NCBI GenBank assembly: GCA_036971475.1
Contig: JBAIZL010000008.1
Span: 6,608,501-6,672,500, forward strand
Source of the DNA: Prosapia bicincta
Taxonomy: Eukaryota > Arthropoda > Insecta > Hemiptera > Cercopidae
Direction: 5' to 3'
Length of the DNA: 64,000 nt
The first letter of the stretch is position 1. Each line of letters begins with the position of its first letter. The notes under the pieces are model-generated. The model did no database searches. It was not told the DNA's origin and saw nothing but the letters and a program-made list of their open reading frames with translations. The translations under genes and the position numbers were made by a program. This document shows, piece after piece, positions 47,791 through 58,640 of the stretch.

Positions 47791-48056
47791 GGAGCATCAC
47801 TTATTACACTTTTGCTATTACTTGCGACCAGACTTTTTGTTGACTATAGTTGTTGAATTGTTAACTTACACTTGGAGGAAACGTCTTCGTCTTCTCCTAG
47901 GCGGCTGAAGAAGTCGTAAGACAAAAATCTTTCCTCCAAGTGTAAGTTAACAACTTAAGTTAATAAAAAGTCTGGTCGCAAGTAATAGCAAAAGTGTAAT
48001 AAGTAATTTACAACCAGCATGTTATAAGCAGCAACAAGATTTCGATATGGAGCACA
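47790..48056. repeat. Inverted pair, ribozyme-like family A
   Basis: The left arm (inverted) is at 47790-47903 and the right arm at 47904-48056, joined almost directly. The right arm reads GGCUGAAGA, AGUCGUAAGAC, then AAAA in place of GAAA, and UUUCCUCC. The tail aagtgtaagttaac and gtctggtcgcaagtaatagc follows. The left arm reads GAAG, ACGU, UUCCUCC. Both copies therefore have core damage. Confidence 0.85.
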
Positions 48057-48169
48057 TTAGAAGAAAACTCAATAACACAAGAACCTAAGTACCTACTATA
48101 CTTTTTTTTGTTGACCAACCATTATATGGACCGCAAATAATTTTTTTCCTATAACTGATTTTTTAATAT

Positions 48170-48390
48170 ACCGCTGTCCTTCCTTTTGAAACTAACACAC
48201 ATTAACAGTAATAAATTTGTAGTTTGCGTCTACAATTGCTAATAATACAGTGGAATAGTAGTCTTTATAGTTGATTGAAGAACATTGACCCACTGTTTTT
48301 CGGAGTGCATGCTTTCCATTAATTGCTCTAAAACAATTAGGACGGTTCCACCTATTCCAAAACAGTTCCGTTACTTGTTTTAATTGATCG
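48170..48390 (-). pseudogene. PIF/Harbinger-type transposase fragment (DDE_4)
   Basis: The minus strand reads ELFWNRWNRPNCFRAINGKH, then CSSINYKDYYSTVLLAIVDA and NYKFITVNV. The NCxxAIDGKHV and NYKxYxSxxLLAxVDAxYKF pattern marks Harbinger nucleases. The catalytic Asp of the DGKH block is Asn here. Only about 70 residues remain. The fragment lies between the family A pair at 47790-48056 and the A/B composite at 48660-48975. Confidence 0.75.
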
Positions 48391-48659
48391 TTTAAATGAT
48401 GTCAGACATAGTTTTGATATTCAAAACACTAACTTGAAAAACTACTAACTTTGATATTCTAAAGACGACCGAAATGCACAACTGTCCGCACTGGCCCCTG
48501 ATTGCCTACTGCATGCGGCAGTCTGAATTTGAATGGTTGTGGCAGCGCCATCCAGCAGTCACAACTTTAATTTTTATATATAGAGATATGCATAAAAATG
48601 AAACCTGATCATGGAAAAGGAATCAGCACTGCAAACAATTTTACTAAGCAATTTTGATA

Positions 48660-48975
48660 GTTTATAAGTATTTTTTGATTCCATCTTCACATGCGCTACT
48701 AGTTTTCACTAAAACGCTTATAAATATCGAAATCTTGTTGCTGTTCATGACGGGCTGGTTGTAAATTACTTATTACACTTTTGCTATTACTTGCGACCAG
48801 ACTTTTTGTTAACTAAAGTTGTTAAATTGTTAACTTACACTTGGAGGAACGTAACTCAACTTACGGTCTGAGTTGACAATGGGACACATCTCCCGAAACG
48901 GCCACCCTCAACAAATATAAGTAAGTGTTACTAAAGGCAAGTTTGTAAACATTTACAAGTGTTTTAGTTTATAAG
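48660..48975. repeat. Composite of ribozyme-like families A and B
   Basis: 48660-48720 is the outer part of a family B arm (gattccatcttcacatgcgc). 48722-48846 is a family A left arm, truncated at cttggagga. 48846-48975 is the family B core and tail: UCUGAG, UUGACAA, GGGACACAUCUCCC, GAAA, CGGCCA, CCUCAAC. It looks like a family A arm inserted into, or recombined with, an inverted family B pair. Confidence 0.7.
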
Positions 48976-49550
48976 TGTTAAATGACACATCACTGATACT
49001 TTAAACTTCTTTGTTTCATCTACTTTTGATTATTCCACAGTAGGCAGACTTTTAGGCAAATGAAACCCCAATAAAAATCAAAAGAAGCTCAATATAGATT
49101 CTTTGGAATTTATAATGTTCAAGTGGTATACGGGTTAGCAACCTAGGTCGATTTTATAGGAATACTGCAGAGATTTAAAACATTTTCATTTGAACCAAAA
49201 GTTAAAATAAATAAATGCTTTCATTGTGAAAAGCAAACTTAAGTTATTTTAGCTACTGACTTTTTTAAAACAATGACCTCTTGGGTTTTTCTTGTAAACT
49301 GGAAATTGATCTCTTATTCAAAGTGCAATAGTAATTAGTAAATAATTAAAATTAATCAAGCTTTGTTTAAAATGTCTGTTTTAGTTCTAAATTAAGAAGT
49401 ATGACTAACTGATTAAGAAATTTTTCTTATTAATCAGGAAACAGTGTTTTAAATTTTAAAAATATTAGTTGTAAAAAAAGTATAATATGTGTGTGTGTAC
49501 ATAAATAAATATACATAGATTTATTTTTTAAATATATGTATGTATTTTAG

Positions 49551-49954
49551 GATTCTATACATATTTTGCCAGCAACGGATTTTCTTATGGTTCTACATGG
49601 AAAAACTGGAAAAAGTTAAAAATATTCTCAAAACAGCACAAATATTTTCAATTTATTCCATCAGTGGGACCTGGATATACAGACTTAGCAGTGAGGCCAT
49701 GGAATGCTAAAAATACACACCACAGACGTCATGGTCAATACTATGATGTAGCATGGAGAAGTGCATTAAACACACAACCTGCAATCATATCCATTACATC
49801 ATTCAATGAATGGCACGAAGGTACACAAATTGAACCAGCTAAACCTAAAAGCACTCTTGATTATACGTTTTTAGATTATGAGCCTGAAGGTCCTTACTTT
49901 TATTTGAATATGACAAATTGGTGGGTGCGAGAGTTTACAAAAATTACTTCATAA
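49551..49954 (+). CDS. MANEA: Glycoprotein endo-alpha-1,2-mannosidase (GH99), terminal coding exon 4
   Basis: This exon encodes residues 342-475 and the stop codon (49952-49954). The acceptor (tattttag) ends at 49550. The split codon gives FDG-FYTYFASNGFSYGS. Then come FIPSVGPGYTDLAVRPWN and SITSFNEWHEGTQIEPA. The two carboxylates of the NEWHEG motif, near residues 428 and 431, correspond to the catalytic pair of GH99 enzymes as known from the family. Both are present, so the protein should be active. The predicted length of 475 residues is close to the roughly 460 of vertebrate MANEA. The ORF ends soon after LDYEP and YFYLNMTNWWVREF, the normal C-terminus. Confidence 0.96.
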
Positions 49955-50077
49955 GTTGTTCTAAGTTCAAAAGCAACAGTATTTTTGTCTTAAAAAAGTT
50001 GTACATAATAGAATAGAATTTATATAACAGTTCAAAATGCCCTTCATTGACTCGAGTGCAATCATTGAGCTCGCTTC

Positions 50078-50083
50078 AATAAA
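50078..50083 (+). promoter_or_regulatory. MANEA poly(A) signal
   Basis: A canonical AATAAA lies 124 bp after the MANEA stop codon, in sequence otherwise without genes. It is the first AATAAA downstream of the stop. Confidence 0.55.
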
Positions 50084-51790
50084 GAGCTAATGTGTCACCT
50101 ACCAAACCCAGATCCTACAAAAAAGTGTATAATGATTTGCCGGCCTGCCCTCTGGCACCAACTTTAACTCCATGAAAGTAGCATTTGTAACCTTTCATGG
50201 ATAGTGACAAACACAGAGATGTGTACTTATTTATTTTTAATTGTTTTGCTTAGGAATGTTGCTGTTGGTTCTACTAAAGTACACTTAGTTCTACAATTAA
50301 GGACCATCCCCAAATTACATGAAGCTAAAATGGATGATTTTTAACCCCCCTCTGTAACGAACCTGTAATGGTAGATCCAAATCCCCCATAATCACATAAC
50401 ATAGTCTTCTCCCCCCTTCTTTACTGAGTTAATGGTTTTGAATGCTGAATCTGTAGGCCAATAAAGAAGTACATCACATATGCAACTAAATATTACAGTA
50501 ATAATATAATGAAAATTTTTAAATAATTAAAACAAGAACAAGAAAAAATTTGTTTTAAGTTGCTTGATGTAGGTTTATAGAAATTTAAGTTGAACTTTTT
50601 TTTAAAAGGTGACCTCACGTCTACTTGAAAACAAACAGAAATCATAAAATCAAAATAAACTTTAGGTTATCTATAAAGTCAACACAATATTAATTTAAAT
50701 GTATATTAAAAATATTGTTTTATTAAAATGTGACGAATAAATTTAAACGCAGAGTGATCAACCAATTTGTAACATCTAATGTCTATTCATCTTTCCACGG
50801 AGTAGTCATGTTTGTCATGACAGGCAACAGATAATACTGGTGCTGCGAGCTTCAGAAAAGATATGCATACAGAATAAGCCTAATTTTGAAATAGAACAAA
50901 CTCTGCACATTGTTTACAAATTTCAAAAATTTATAAACAATCTAGTTTCATGTCATGTTCGGCCTAAGGAACTTAGAAGTCCACCTCGGTCATGCACAGT
51001 AAGGGCCAATACAAATTTTGTATCTCTCATGTTAAGTCATGACCGAGTTTTGGTGTACCTCTGAGCTCACTGGTTTGACCTGAAAAGATTTTGCCACTAA
51101 ATTTTAAAAAATATTGTTTTGTTAAACACTGTTACTGATAACAACTGGTGCTTTAGCTGATACACAACCTTGGTGCATGTCTGTACAAACAGAAGCCACC
51201 TGATCGTCGTACTGTGTATTATGGGGATACCATTCTCAAGGTTATGGTTCCTCACATTTTATTCTTCAATAAGCTCATAGTTAGGAAGTTTCATACACAG
51301 TACTTTAAATACTGTTTTTTTTTGTAAATAGATTTTGTTTGAGTTCATTATTAATATTAAGTACATTTTACTTACACAAAAGTTGAAATGGGGTCAGTTT
51401 ATTTATTAAATAAAAAGAAATTTTAATTTAGTCAAAAGCAAAATTTCAAGTTGCATAACGCTACTGCATAGCGTAGCAAATTATGATATGACATAATTTG
51501 TAATTACATCCCCTCCTCCTTCCATAGTGATAGATGTTACCCTCCCCTTTTAAATTTAGCGGTGGACCTTTAGTATGGTTTAAAGTTTTTGTGAAAAACC
51601 TATCAGATGAGGATATAAACATGTCATAGCCATCTCTAGAGGAAGCACGACTCAATAAATGGTCTGTTTTAAATTTTGACCACTAACTTGTCACTTTTAC
51701 TGGTGACTTTAAACATGTTACTGTGGCAAATGCTGAAATATATTACTTCATTAAACATGTTTGTTTATTAGTCATTCATAATTTTAATAT
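50084..51790. other. Region downstream of MANEA with no recognised gene
   Basis: Possible MITE ends only: ggaccatccccaaattacat near 50302 and an acatcccctcctcctt block near 51505. I see no coding sequence of recognised type. Confidence 0.5.
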
Positions 51791-51802
51791 TAAAATATTT
51801 GT

Positions 51803-52770
51803 ATCGAAATCTTGTTGCTGTTCATGACGAGCTGGTTGTTAATTCTCATTACACTTTTGCTATTACTTGCGACCAGACGTTTTGTTAACTAAAAGTTGTT
51901 ATATTGTTAACTTACACTTGGAGGAAACGTTTTCGTATTACGACTTCTTCGGCCTCCCCAATATTTTTCGTTTTTATAACGTGACGTAACTGTTTTAATT
52001 TTTTAAATTATGTTCACTTTTAAACCTCTAATTTTCAACTTCATTAATACTAAATAAATAATATATTTCTTTCATAATTTCATTTCTTAAATTCTAAATA
52101 AAATTATTTTCTTTTACAATATAATATATTATTATATATAATATAATATTATTAATCTTGTCCCTCATGTATGGGAGGTGGTTTTTGCAGGAATCTATGC
52201 TTTGAACACATTACTGTTTTGTCTTCCTCCTGGACATAATACTTTTATGGCATTTAATTAAATATTTCTCAGATTTAGAGACTCCAAAGCAGTACATATT
52301 GCTTTTGTCTCTTGTGGTATTTTCAAACTGCCTTTAATAATGTTTTTCTTGTTATTGATCATTTATTAAAATGTGACAGATTGCTTCACATTTATGTTAA
52401 ACTCAATACAGTATTCTAGTTTTCGAACTTACTTGTAAGACTTAAAAAATACTCTCATTGGCCGTCTTTCCTACCTCTGTATTTACTTGACGCAATTCAA
52501 GGCATCCATATCTCCCTTGGTGTTTCATAATACTATAAAATTGTTTAAATTATTTTGTATTTGTTACTTTTTTATTTTAATTAATATTACAAATATAAAT
52601 ATAGTTCACAGAGCAAACCCCCAATGTTTAACATTTTAAGGTACTGAAAATATTTAGGCCATTGAGGCTGAAGAAGTCGTAAGACGAAAACGTTTCCTCC
52701 AAGTGTAAGTTAACAATTTTTAGTTAACAAAAAGTCTGGTTGCAAGTAATAGCAAAAGTGTAATAAAAAT
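51803..52770. repeat. Inverted pair of family A with 700-bp spacer
   Basis: The left arm 51803-51960 is on the minus strand and the right arm 52662-52770 on the plus. The spacer is AT-rich and non-coding. The left core reads CCGAAGA, AGUCGUAAUAC, GAAA, ACGU, UU, CCUC. The right core is the intact one described at 52662-52701. Confidence 0.8.
52662..52701 (+). ncRNA. Hammerhead-ribozyme-like motif, family A best copy
   Basis: GAGG (stem I), CUGAAGA (52668-52674), stem II GUC-GUAA-GAC with a GNRA-type loop, and GAAA (52686-52689) are present. These are followed by ACGU (self-complementary stem III), U and U, then CCUC pairing with GAGG. All core positions are kept. The cleavage-site base is U instead of the preferred C, which predicts slow cleavage. 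Confidence 0.65.
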
Positions 52771-53065
52771 ATTTGTCATTTAATAAATGCATCTAAACTG
52801 CATTTATGTTGAAATTGGTCTTTTGGAAATAAAAAAAAGTGTATGACAGCACTTCGTGTCATCAATATATAACATTATTACGTTTTGGTGGTATATGATG
52901 GTCACTACAACTGCCATTTGATTTTTATATGAGACAAACACAATTTTTATTTAAAGTAGGAAGCTATTATCAAGTTTAAATGATTCACATTTACCAATAC
53001 AAGGTATATACATAATCATACTTACACTTAATTCTTTGGAAATCACCCTGTATTTTACCCGTAGT

Positions 53066-53497
53066 CAGTGGCGGACTTTGCCATGGTGCCGCCCCTAGGC
53101 ACAATTCGGCCGGCCGCCCTGTTCGCAAATTTATTGGAAACGTCCAACGTAATATAATGCTTTTAATTGTTCACCATACGAATCCGTTTTCATGCCTGTT
53201 CAAAGAAATATAGATAATATATTATTTAAAGACTTTTTATAAAAATAAATTTAATAATTATTTTGGTTTCATCGATAAAATAAAAGGAAGTTTTCTATTC
53301 TCAGGGGGGCCCCCCTGCTGGATCCACCACTGATTTAACTGAGGGTCACATTATGACATTCATCGAATTTAACTAGGTACTATTACTATTGTCACTAAAA
53401 CTCATCGGTACAAAAAAAAACGGCTGCCGCCTGTCGCCCCCTCGAGGCTGCGCCCATATGCACATGCCTAGTGTGCCTATTGGGAAGTCCGCCACTG
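53066..53497. mobile_element. hAT-type MITE, 432 bp
   Basis: The termini are CAGTGGCGGACTT and its perfect inverse AAGTCCGCCACTG, with 8-bp target duplications cccgtagt (53058-53065 and 53498-53505). It is non-coding with GC-rich ends. A ggggggccccc palindrome lies inside near 53305. Confidence 0.9.
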
Positions 53498-53736
53498 CCC
53501 GTAGTGATTTATAAATCAGTCACACAGACAGTCTAGCTTTGCTGTCATTTCTAGCATTGTTTCTCAATGTCTTTGCAAATGCCTTTGTTGAAACTCATTA
53601 TACGTTTTCTTCCTTTATCTCCCATTGAGTGCTTTGTTGGCTGGAGCTCTACTAATATTTTCCAGTTGCTAGTTTACTTTTGCAGGAAAGACTTAAAAGA
53701 ATCCTAATTATATCAAGTATAGACATTAGTGACTTA

Positions 53737-53992
53737 CAAAGGTAAAAGGGAAAATAGTTAACTCAAAATCTCACCAAAAATTAGTTTTTAATAAAAAACA
53801 CACTAGTTGACAACAGACTAGTTCCAGCGACAATGTTGCCTTCCTCAGTGCTTGGCTACTACTGCAGTAGCTTCAATCACTGAGGAAGGCTAGATCGTCA
53901 CCGAAGCTAGTCTGTTGTCAACTAGTGTGTTTCTTTTATACAAACTAATTTTTTGTGATATTTTGAGTCAACTATTTTCACTTTTACCTTTG
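53737..53992. repeat. Inverted pair, ribozyme-like family E
   Basis: Arms of about 128 bp meet near 53865. The outer ends are caaaggtaaaagggaaaata and its inverse. Each arm carries CACUGAGGA, a weak stem II, GAAG or GGAA in place of GAAA, CUAG, UC and UGUUG. The order matches the other families but the core is damaged in both arms. Confidence 0.8.
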
Positions 53993-54009
53993 TGAATAGT
54001 TCTCAGGGA

Positions 54010-54163
54010 CGGTAAAAAACGATAGGAGACGATAACAGACGATGAGAGATGATAGGAGACGATAAGAGATGATAAGAGAAGATAGGAGACGATAAGAGAC
54101 TATGAGAGACAAAAAGAAACAATAAGAGACGATGATAGATGATGAGAGACGATCAGAGACTAG
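54010..54163. repeat. Short tandem repeat, period about 10 bp
   Basis: Imperfect repeats of gacgataaga / gatgagagac, about 15 copies, purine-rich on the plus strand. Confidence 0.9.
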
Positions 54164-54391
54164 CTAAGCTCTAATTAACTAAATATTAGTGACTTAATTT
54201 TATTATCTACATTGTTTTTGCAAAAATGCACAAATAATTTTAACACAACATTTGTAAAATATGAACAAAGACTTTTACACAGCAGTGTATAGTTTTATAC
54301 TAATATATCTTTGTTATATTCATTTATTTGAATACAACTGTCACTACTACTCAATGCAAATTGGAACAATTTGTTTTGTCAATTTCACATA

Positions 54392-55844
54392 TGGCCTGTA
54401 AAGTTATTTTTATAACACACAACACAACGAGGTTTTACTATTATATGAAAATATTTAATTTCTAGTTAAAAACAAAACTACTCAGGAACAAATTTAAAGT
54501 CTTTATTATAACATTTCTTATTTCAACATTTAAAACAATACACAGAACAAAATTTTACAACTTAACAATTTTTAACAAAATATACTAACTCTTATTTTCT
54601 TTTAATTTTAGAGTTACACAATTTTAATACCCTTGGCTAATTCTACGATCTCTTAGTATCTCGGGGTTATAGCATGGGCTATATTTTTTTTTTAATTCTT
54701 AGGTTAATTAAATAAATTTTGAACAAACAATATTAAATTTTGAAAATGCAAAAAAAAGCTAAACTATTTGAACTGGATTATTTCTTATTTCTTACTATTA
54801 ATTAACTACAAGATATTCTAATATACAAATTTAAACTTCCTTATTATCTTAATGTCCATTAAAATTGCTTTTTATAGCGCTAATAACTTATCAAATATGG
54901 AAATTTCAGTTAGCTTACGTAAGATTCCATTCTCTCCAAATTTGACTTTTTACACACTTAAATTCGTTTTATTTACTTCACTTTATATTAACACAGTATT
55001 ACATTTTGTAATTCACTTCTCCTTAATTTAGTTTGGCCAATCTTCTTAACAAAACGGTATAATTTAGACGAACTCTTTCCAAATAAATAGAATTTTGACT
55101 GCACAGCAAGGTCTGCTTCCTCTAGTAGCGTCACCCACGCTAGAATGCTCTACCACTACGCGTCCTTCGATTTTTAAAATTGTTTAAAATATGGCCGCCT
55201 TTCTTCTTAAAAAAAACACATATGGGTTATAATTTAGTTCGATTTCTTTCCACTAGACTTTCACACATGTTAATGTCAACGAACTATTTTCACCGTTTTA
55301 CAGCTGATGCGTCCACAACGAGCTTGTTTAGAATGGCGTTTTAACTTGGTTAAACCTGGTTGAAACTTACTGTTTCAATTTCCTATCGTCAACAAACCTT
55401 CCAGTGTTTATTTTATTAATATTATTAGTGTGTGAAGTGTCTTTGTGTTTTACTTTTGTGATATTTCCGAATTGTGTGTGTTTTGACTGGACTTTTCCAA
55501 ACATAACCTTTCAATTTTTTTGTTTACAATCGTTTTTCACTTTTCCTTCAAGTAATTACTTATGCCCTATGTTACTACAGTTTACAAATTTGTTTACACA
55601 TAACTATTATTAGATTATCTTGTTTTAATTTATGTGTTAGGTTATTTGATATAACAAATTTCCTAATACATTTCCAGTTCAAAACCTTGTTTACAATTCT
55701 ATGCTTCTACCTAAATTTAGTTTTCATTTAACCTAACCAATATCTTAATGAATTTCTTTCTAAATTTTGAGTGAGTTATTTCTAATTTATTTTTCCAATT
55801 CTTAAAGAACATTATATAGCCCATTCTATAAATGTTACAGGCCA
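54392..55844 (-). mobile_element. Non-coding TIR element, 1453 bp, copy 2
   Basis: This is the inverted-orientation copy of 12422-13786. TA flanks lie at 54390-54391 and 55845-55846, and the termini are tggcctgtaaagtt and the complement of tggcctgtaacattt. Internal matches to copy 1 span the whole element with many small indels. No transposase is encoded. The longest open frame (55404-55613) is not conserved as protein between the copies. Confidence 0.75.
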
Positions 55845-55846
55845 TA

Positions 55847-57334
55847 TGACTACAATTTAAAATTAATTAACAAAAACTATAAAAATACTGAATGGCAAGA
55901 TGTATAATAATTTTGGCAAAAAATAATTTTAAAAAATGACACGGTTTTAACTTGCTAAAACAAGCAGTCATGCCACTTAAAATTGATGATAACATACATG
56001 TAAATCCCAGAAAAGCAATGACGCAAGGCTTACACTCCCTCAATCTTTGTCTTTTACACTGTAATCTTTTCAATATTGTTTATACTCTTTAAAAACATGC
56101 TTGGGAAAGGTTTAGGTTGGACAGTGGACCTTGATACCTTTAAAGAGTAAGTTATGTTGAATCACAAATTTTTGGTTGGAAACTAAAATTTTTAGTCTGA
56201 AGCATATTTTTTTTTGTAAATACAGTTTGTATACATAAGTTTTTTAATGTTATATAATTTTAAAATGTTGATAGCTTCTAAATCTTAACTTCATGATCAA
56301 CTGATTAATTTCTAGTTGTCATTTAAATTTATACTTTGTATAAAATGGTGGATTATGAATGTGAAGAAGATTAATATTCTTCCAAATATTCTCAGTTGTA
56401 AGCCTAAAGTCTTATAAGTTCACATATAAATGAACTGGGTTATCTGGAGGTAAAGATACTATTACTGAGAAATAAAAAAGCCTATAAAAAACTGTATTTT
56501 CTACACAAATCCCAAATTTATTACATCAATAGACTAACAATAAAAATAACATTGTACATTTTTAGGATTTTATATTAAATTATACCTGTATATATGGTTA
56601 ATATGTTAAAATTAAATAAAAAAACATGTTTTAAAAATGAAAGCACAAATTTATTTAGACCTAACAGATTTTCTACTTCCTAAACATTTTTTATTTTATC
56701 AAATAATTGTCAAATGTTTTAAAGCAGTTATATGATTATAGTAGTCGCAGGAGCTGGTGGCCGCTATAGTCTAGACCTGCAATATTATCTAAACTCCAAA
56801 CAACATATGATTATAATATCATAATTATATGATTCAAGAAAACACCTTTAAATAGTCCTTGATCATTCTTGGAATTATTAACAAATTGACTCCTGCGGAC
56901 TAGAGACATTTGTCACGACATTAAACATCTATTATCATACAGATGTTTTAGACATAATCATGTCTATCGAAAGATTCGTAATTAGATATTATGTAAAGTG
57001 CATTATCTTGCTCAGTTCAGTTGGCATTCATTATCAGTCAGTAGCTGATGTTTGTTGTGTGACGTGCTCTGTCAATGTGGGGAATCTGTGGTTGTCTGAG
57101 GTCGATATGAGTGTGAACATTGTTAAGTTACACTACATATAGTAAAAGGGAGCGCCAAACCTTATATAGAGTTCTGAATTTAAAAAACTACTAATGTAAA
57201 TATTTTTTATAATTAATGTAATTTTTATATATCCGAAGAGAACAATAATAATGAGAATCTAAAATCTAACTTGAAGTTCAAAGCAGAAGTAATTTTTAAT
57301 TTCTTTTGACTAATGATGATTAGTTAACAGATAA
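55847..57334. other. Region with no recognised feature
   Basis: AT-rich. The open frames at 55867-56073 and 56960-57142 show nothing recognisable. Confidence 0.5.
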
Positions 57335-57336
57335 TA

Positions 57337-58638
57337 CGAAGTGTGGCTAGAAAAAAACCGAACTGATGCTATAAACAAATTTTATTTTCCATTATTTACA
57401 ATTTGATGTTATCTCCTTCAATGTACTATCCTCCTCAGTCTATACACCGCTCCATACGAATTTTCCACTGTTCATAGCAATGCTGCTGCAGATCATTTTC
57501 GGTAAGTCCATACATCACTTCCGTCGCTTTTTCTTTTACTGCTTCAACACTCTCAAATCTAGTTCCTTTCAAAGCTGACTTGACTTTGGGGAAAAGAAAA
57601 AAATCACATTGGGCCAAATCAGGTTAGTAGGGTGGATGGTCTAAGATGGGAATCTTGTGATTGGCTAAAAACGTCTTCACTGACAACGCATTGTGAGCTG
57701 GGGCATCGCCTTGGTGCAGGAAACATGTCTTTTTTTTCCACAAATCGTTCCGTTTTCTCTGTACTCGCTCACGTAGGGTAGTCAGGACGCTAATGTAGTA
57801 ATGCTGATTCACTGTTTGTCCCTCTGGTACCCAATCAATGTGTACAATCCCTTTGACATAAAAAAAACAATCATCATTGCCTTGAATTTCGATTTTGACA
57901 TTCGTGCTTTTTTTGTCGTGGAGAATCAGGAGATTTCCAATGCGTTTGGTTTCAGGATCGTAAGTAAAAAACCACGATTCATCACAAATAATAACATTTT
58001 GTAAAAAGGTGGGATCACTTTCAATGTTTTGTAGGATGTCAGAACAAATCATTCTTTGGCGTTCCTTCCGTTCAATTGTGAGACACTTTGGAACCATTTT
58101 TGCACACACTTTGTTCATGTTGAAACTTTCATGAAGAATCTGCCTAACACTTTCCTTGTCAACTCAGACATTGCTCTGATTGTTAAACGGCGATCTTCTC
58201 GAACAAGTTTACCGATTTTTTCAATGTTTGCATAAGTTTTTGCTGACAATGGTCTGCCAGTGCGAGCATCATCACTTGTGTCTTCGCGGCCATCTTTAAA
58301 TTGTTTAAACCACTGAAACACTTGTGTTCGCGATAAACAATCATCGCCGTACACTTGTTGGAACATTACAAACGTTTCACTTGCAGATTTTCCAAGTTTG
58401 AAAAGAAATTTGATGTTAACACGCTGTTCTTTCTGTACACTCAACATTTTTCCAACGCACAGACAAAACGTCAACTACTTAGAACAGACGCCACGGGCAG
58501 ACTGAGTGCAGGAGGCAGATGAAACTCGAGCAGTAGGCGAAGCAAGAGTCACGTGACAGGCCAGGCGACTTTCAGCCTTATTGCATTCGTTTTATTATTT
58601 CACCTGTGCTAGTTCAGTTTTTTTCTAGCCTCACCTCG
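57337..58638 (-). mobile_element. mariner element, 1302 bp, nearly complete
   Basis: The terminal inverted repeats are cgaagtgtggctagaaaaaa (57337) and, inverted at the other end, cgaggtgaggctagaaaaaa (58638). TA duplications are at 57335-57336 and 58639-58640. The length is typical of mariner. It carries one transposase gene on the minus strand with two disabling lesions. Confidence 0.95.
57435..58474 (-). pseudogene. mariner transposase, disabled
   Basis: The order starts with an HTH pair (MLSVQKEQRVNIKFLFKLGK, RTQVFQWFKQFKDGRED) and the linker DARTGRPLSAKTYANIEKIG. Next come VIICDESWFFTYDPETKR (first Asp), CFLHQGDAPAHNAL, then HPPY*PDLAQCDFFLFPKVK (third Asp). A one-base deletion near 58140 shifts the frame after MSELT. 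TAA replaces the Ser codon in HPPY-PDL near 57621. The second catalytic Asp block, normally DN in HxDNAPAH, reads GD. It is therefore inactive for at least three reasons. Confidence 0.92.
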
Positions 58639-58640
58639 TA

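Larger units (their letters stand above)
31126..49550 (+). other. MANEA intron 3 (18.4 kb, transposon nest)
   Basis: This phase-1 intron separates the third and fourth GH99 exons. It contains an LOA-like element, a pogo relic, Penelope-like relics, a CA-rich block, an I-like element, a second RNase H fragment and a PIF/Harbinger fragment between ribozyme-like inverted repeats. No additional MANEA exon is needed. The split codon at 31125/49551 joins correctly. Confidence 0.9.
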
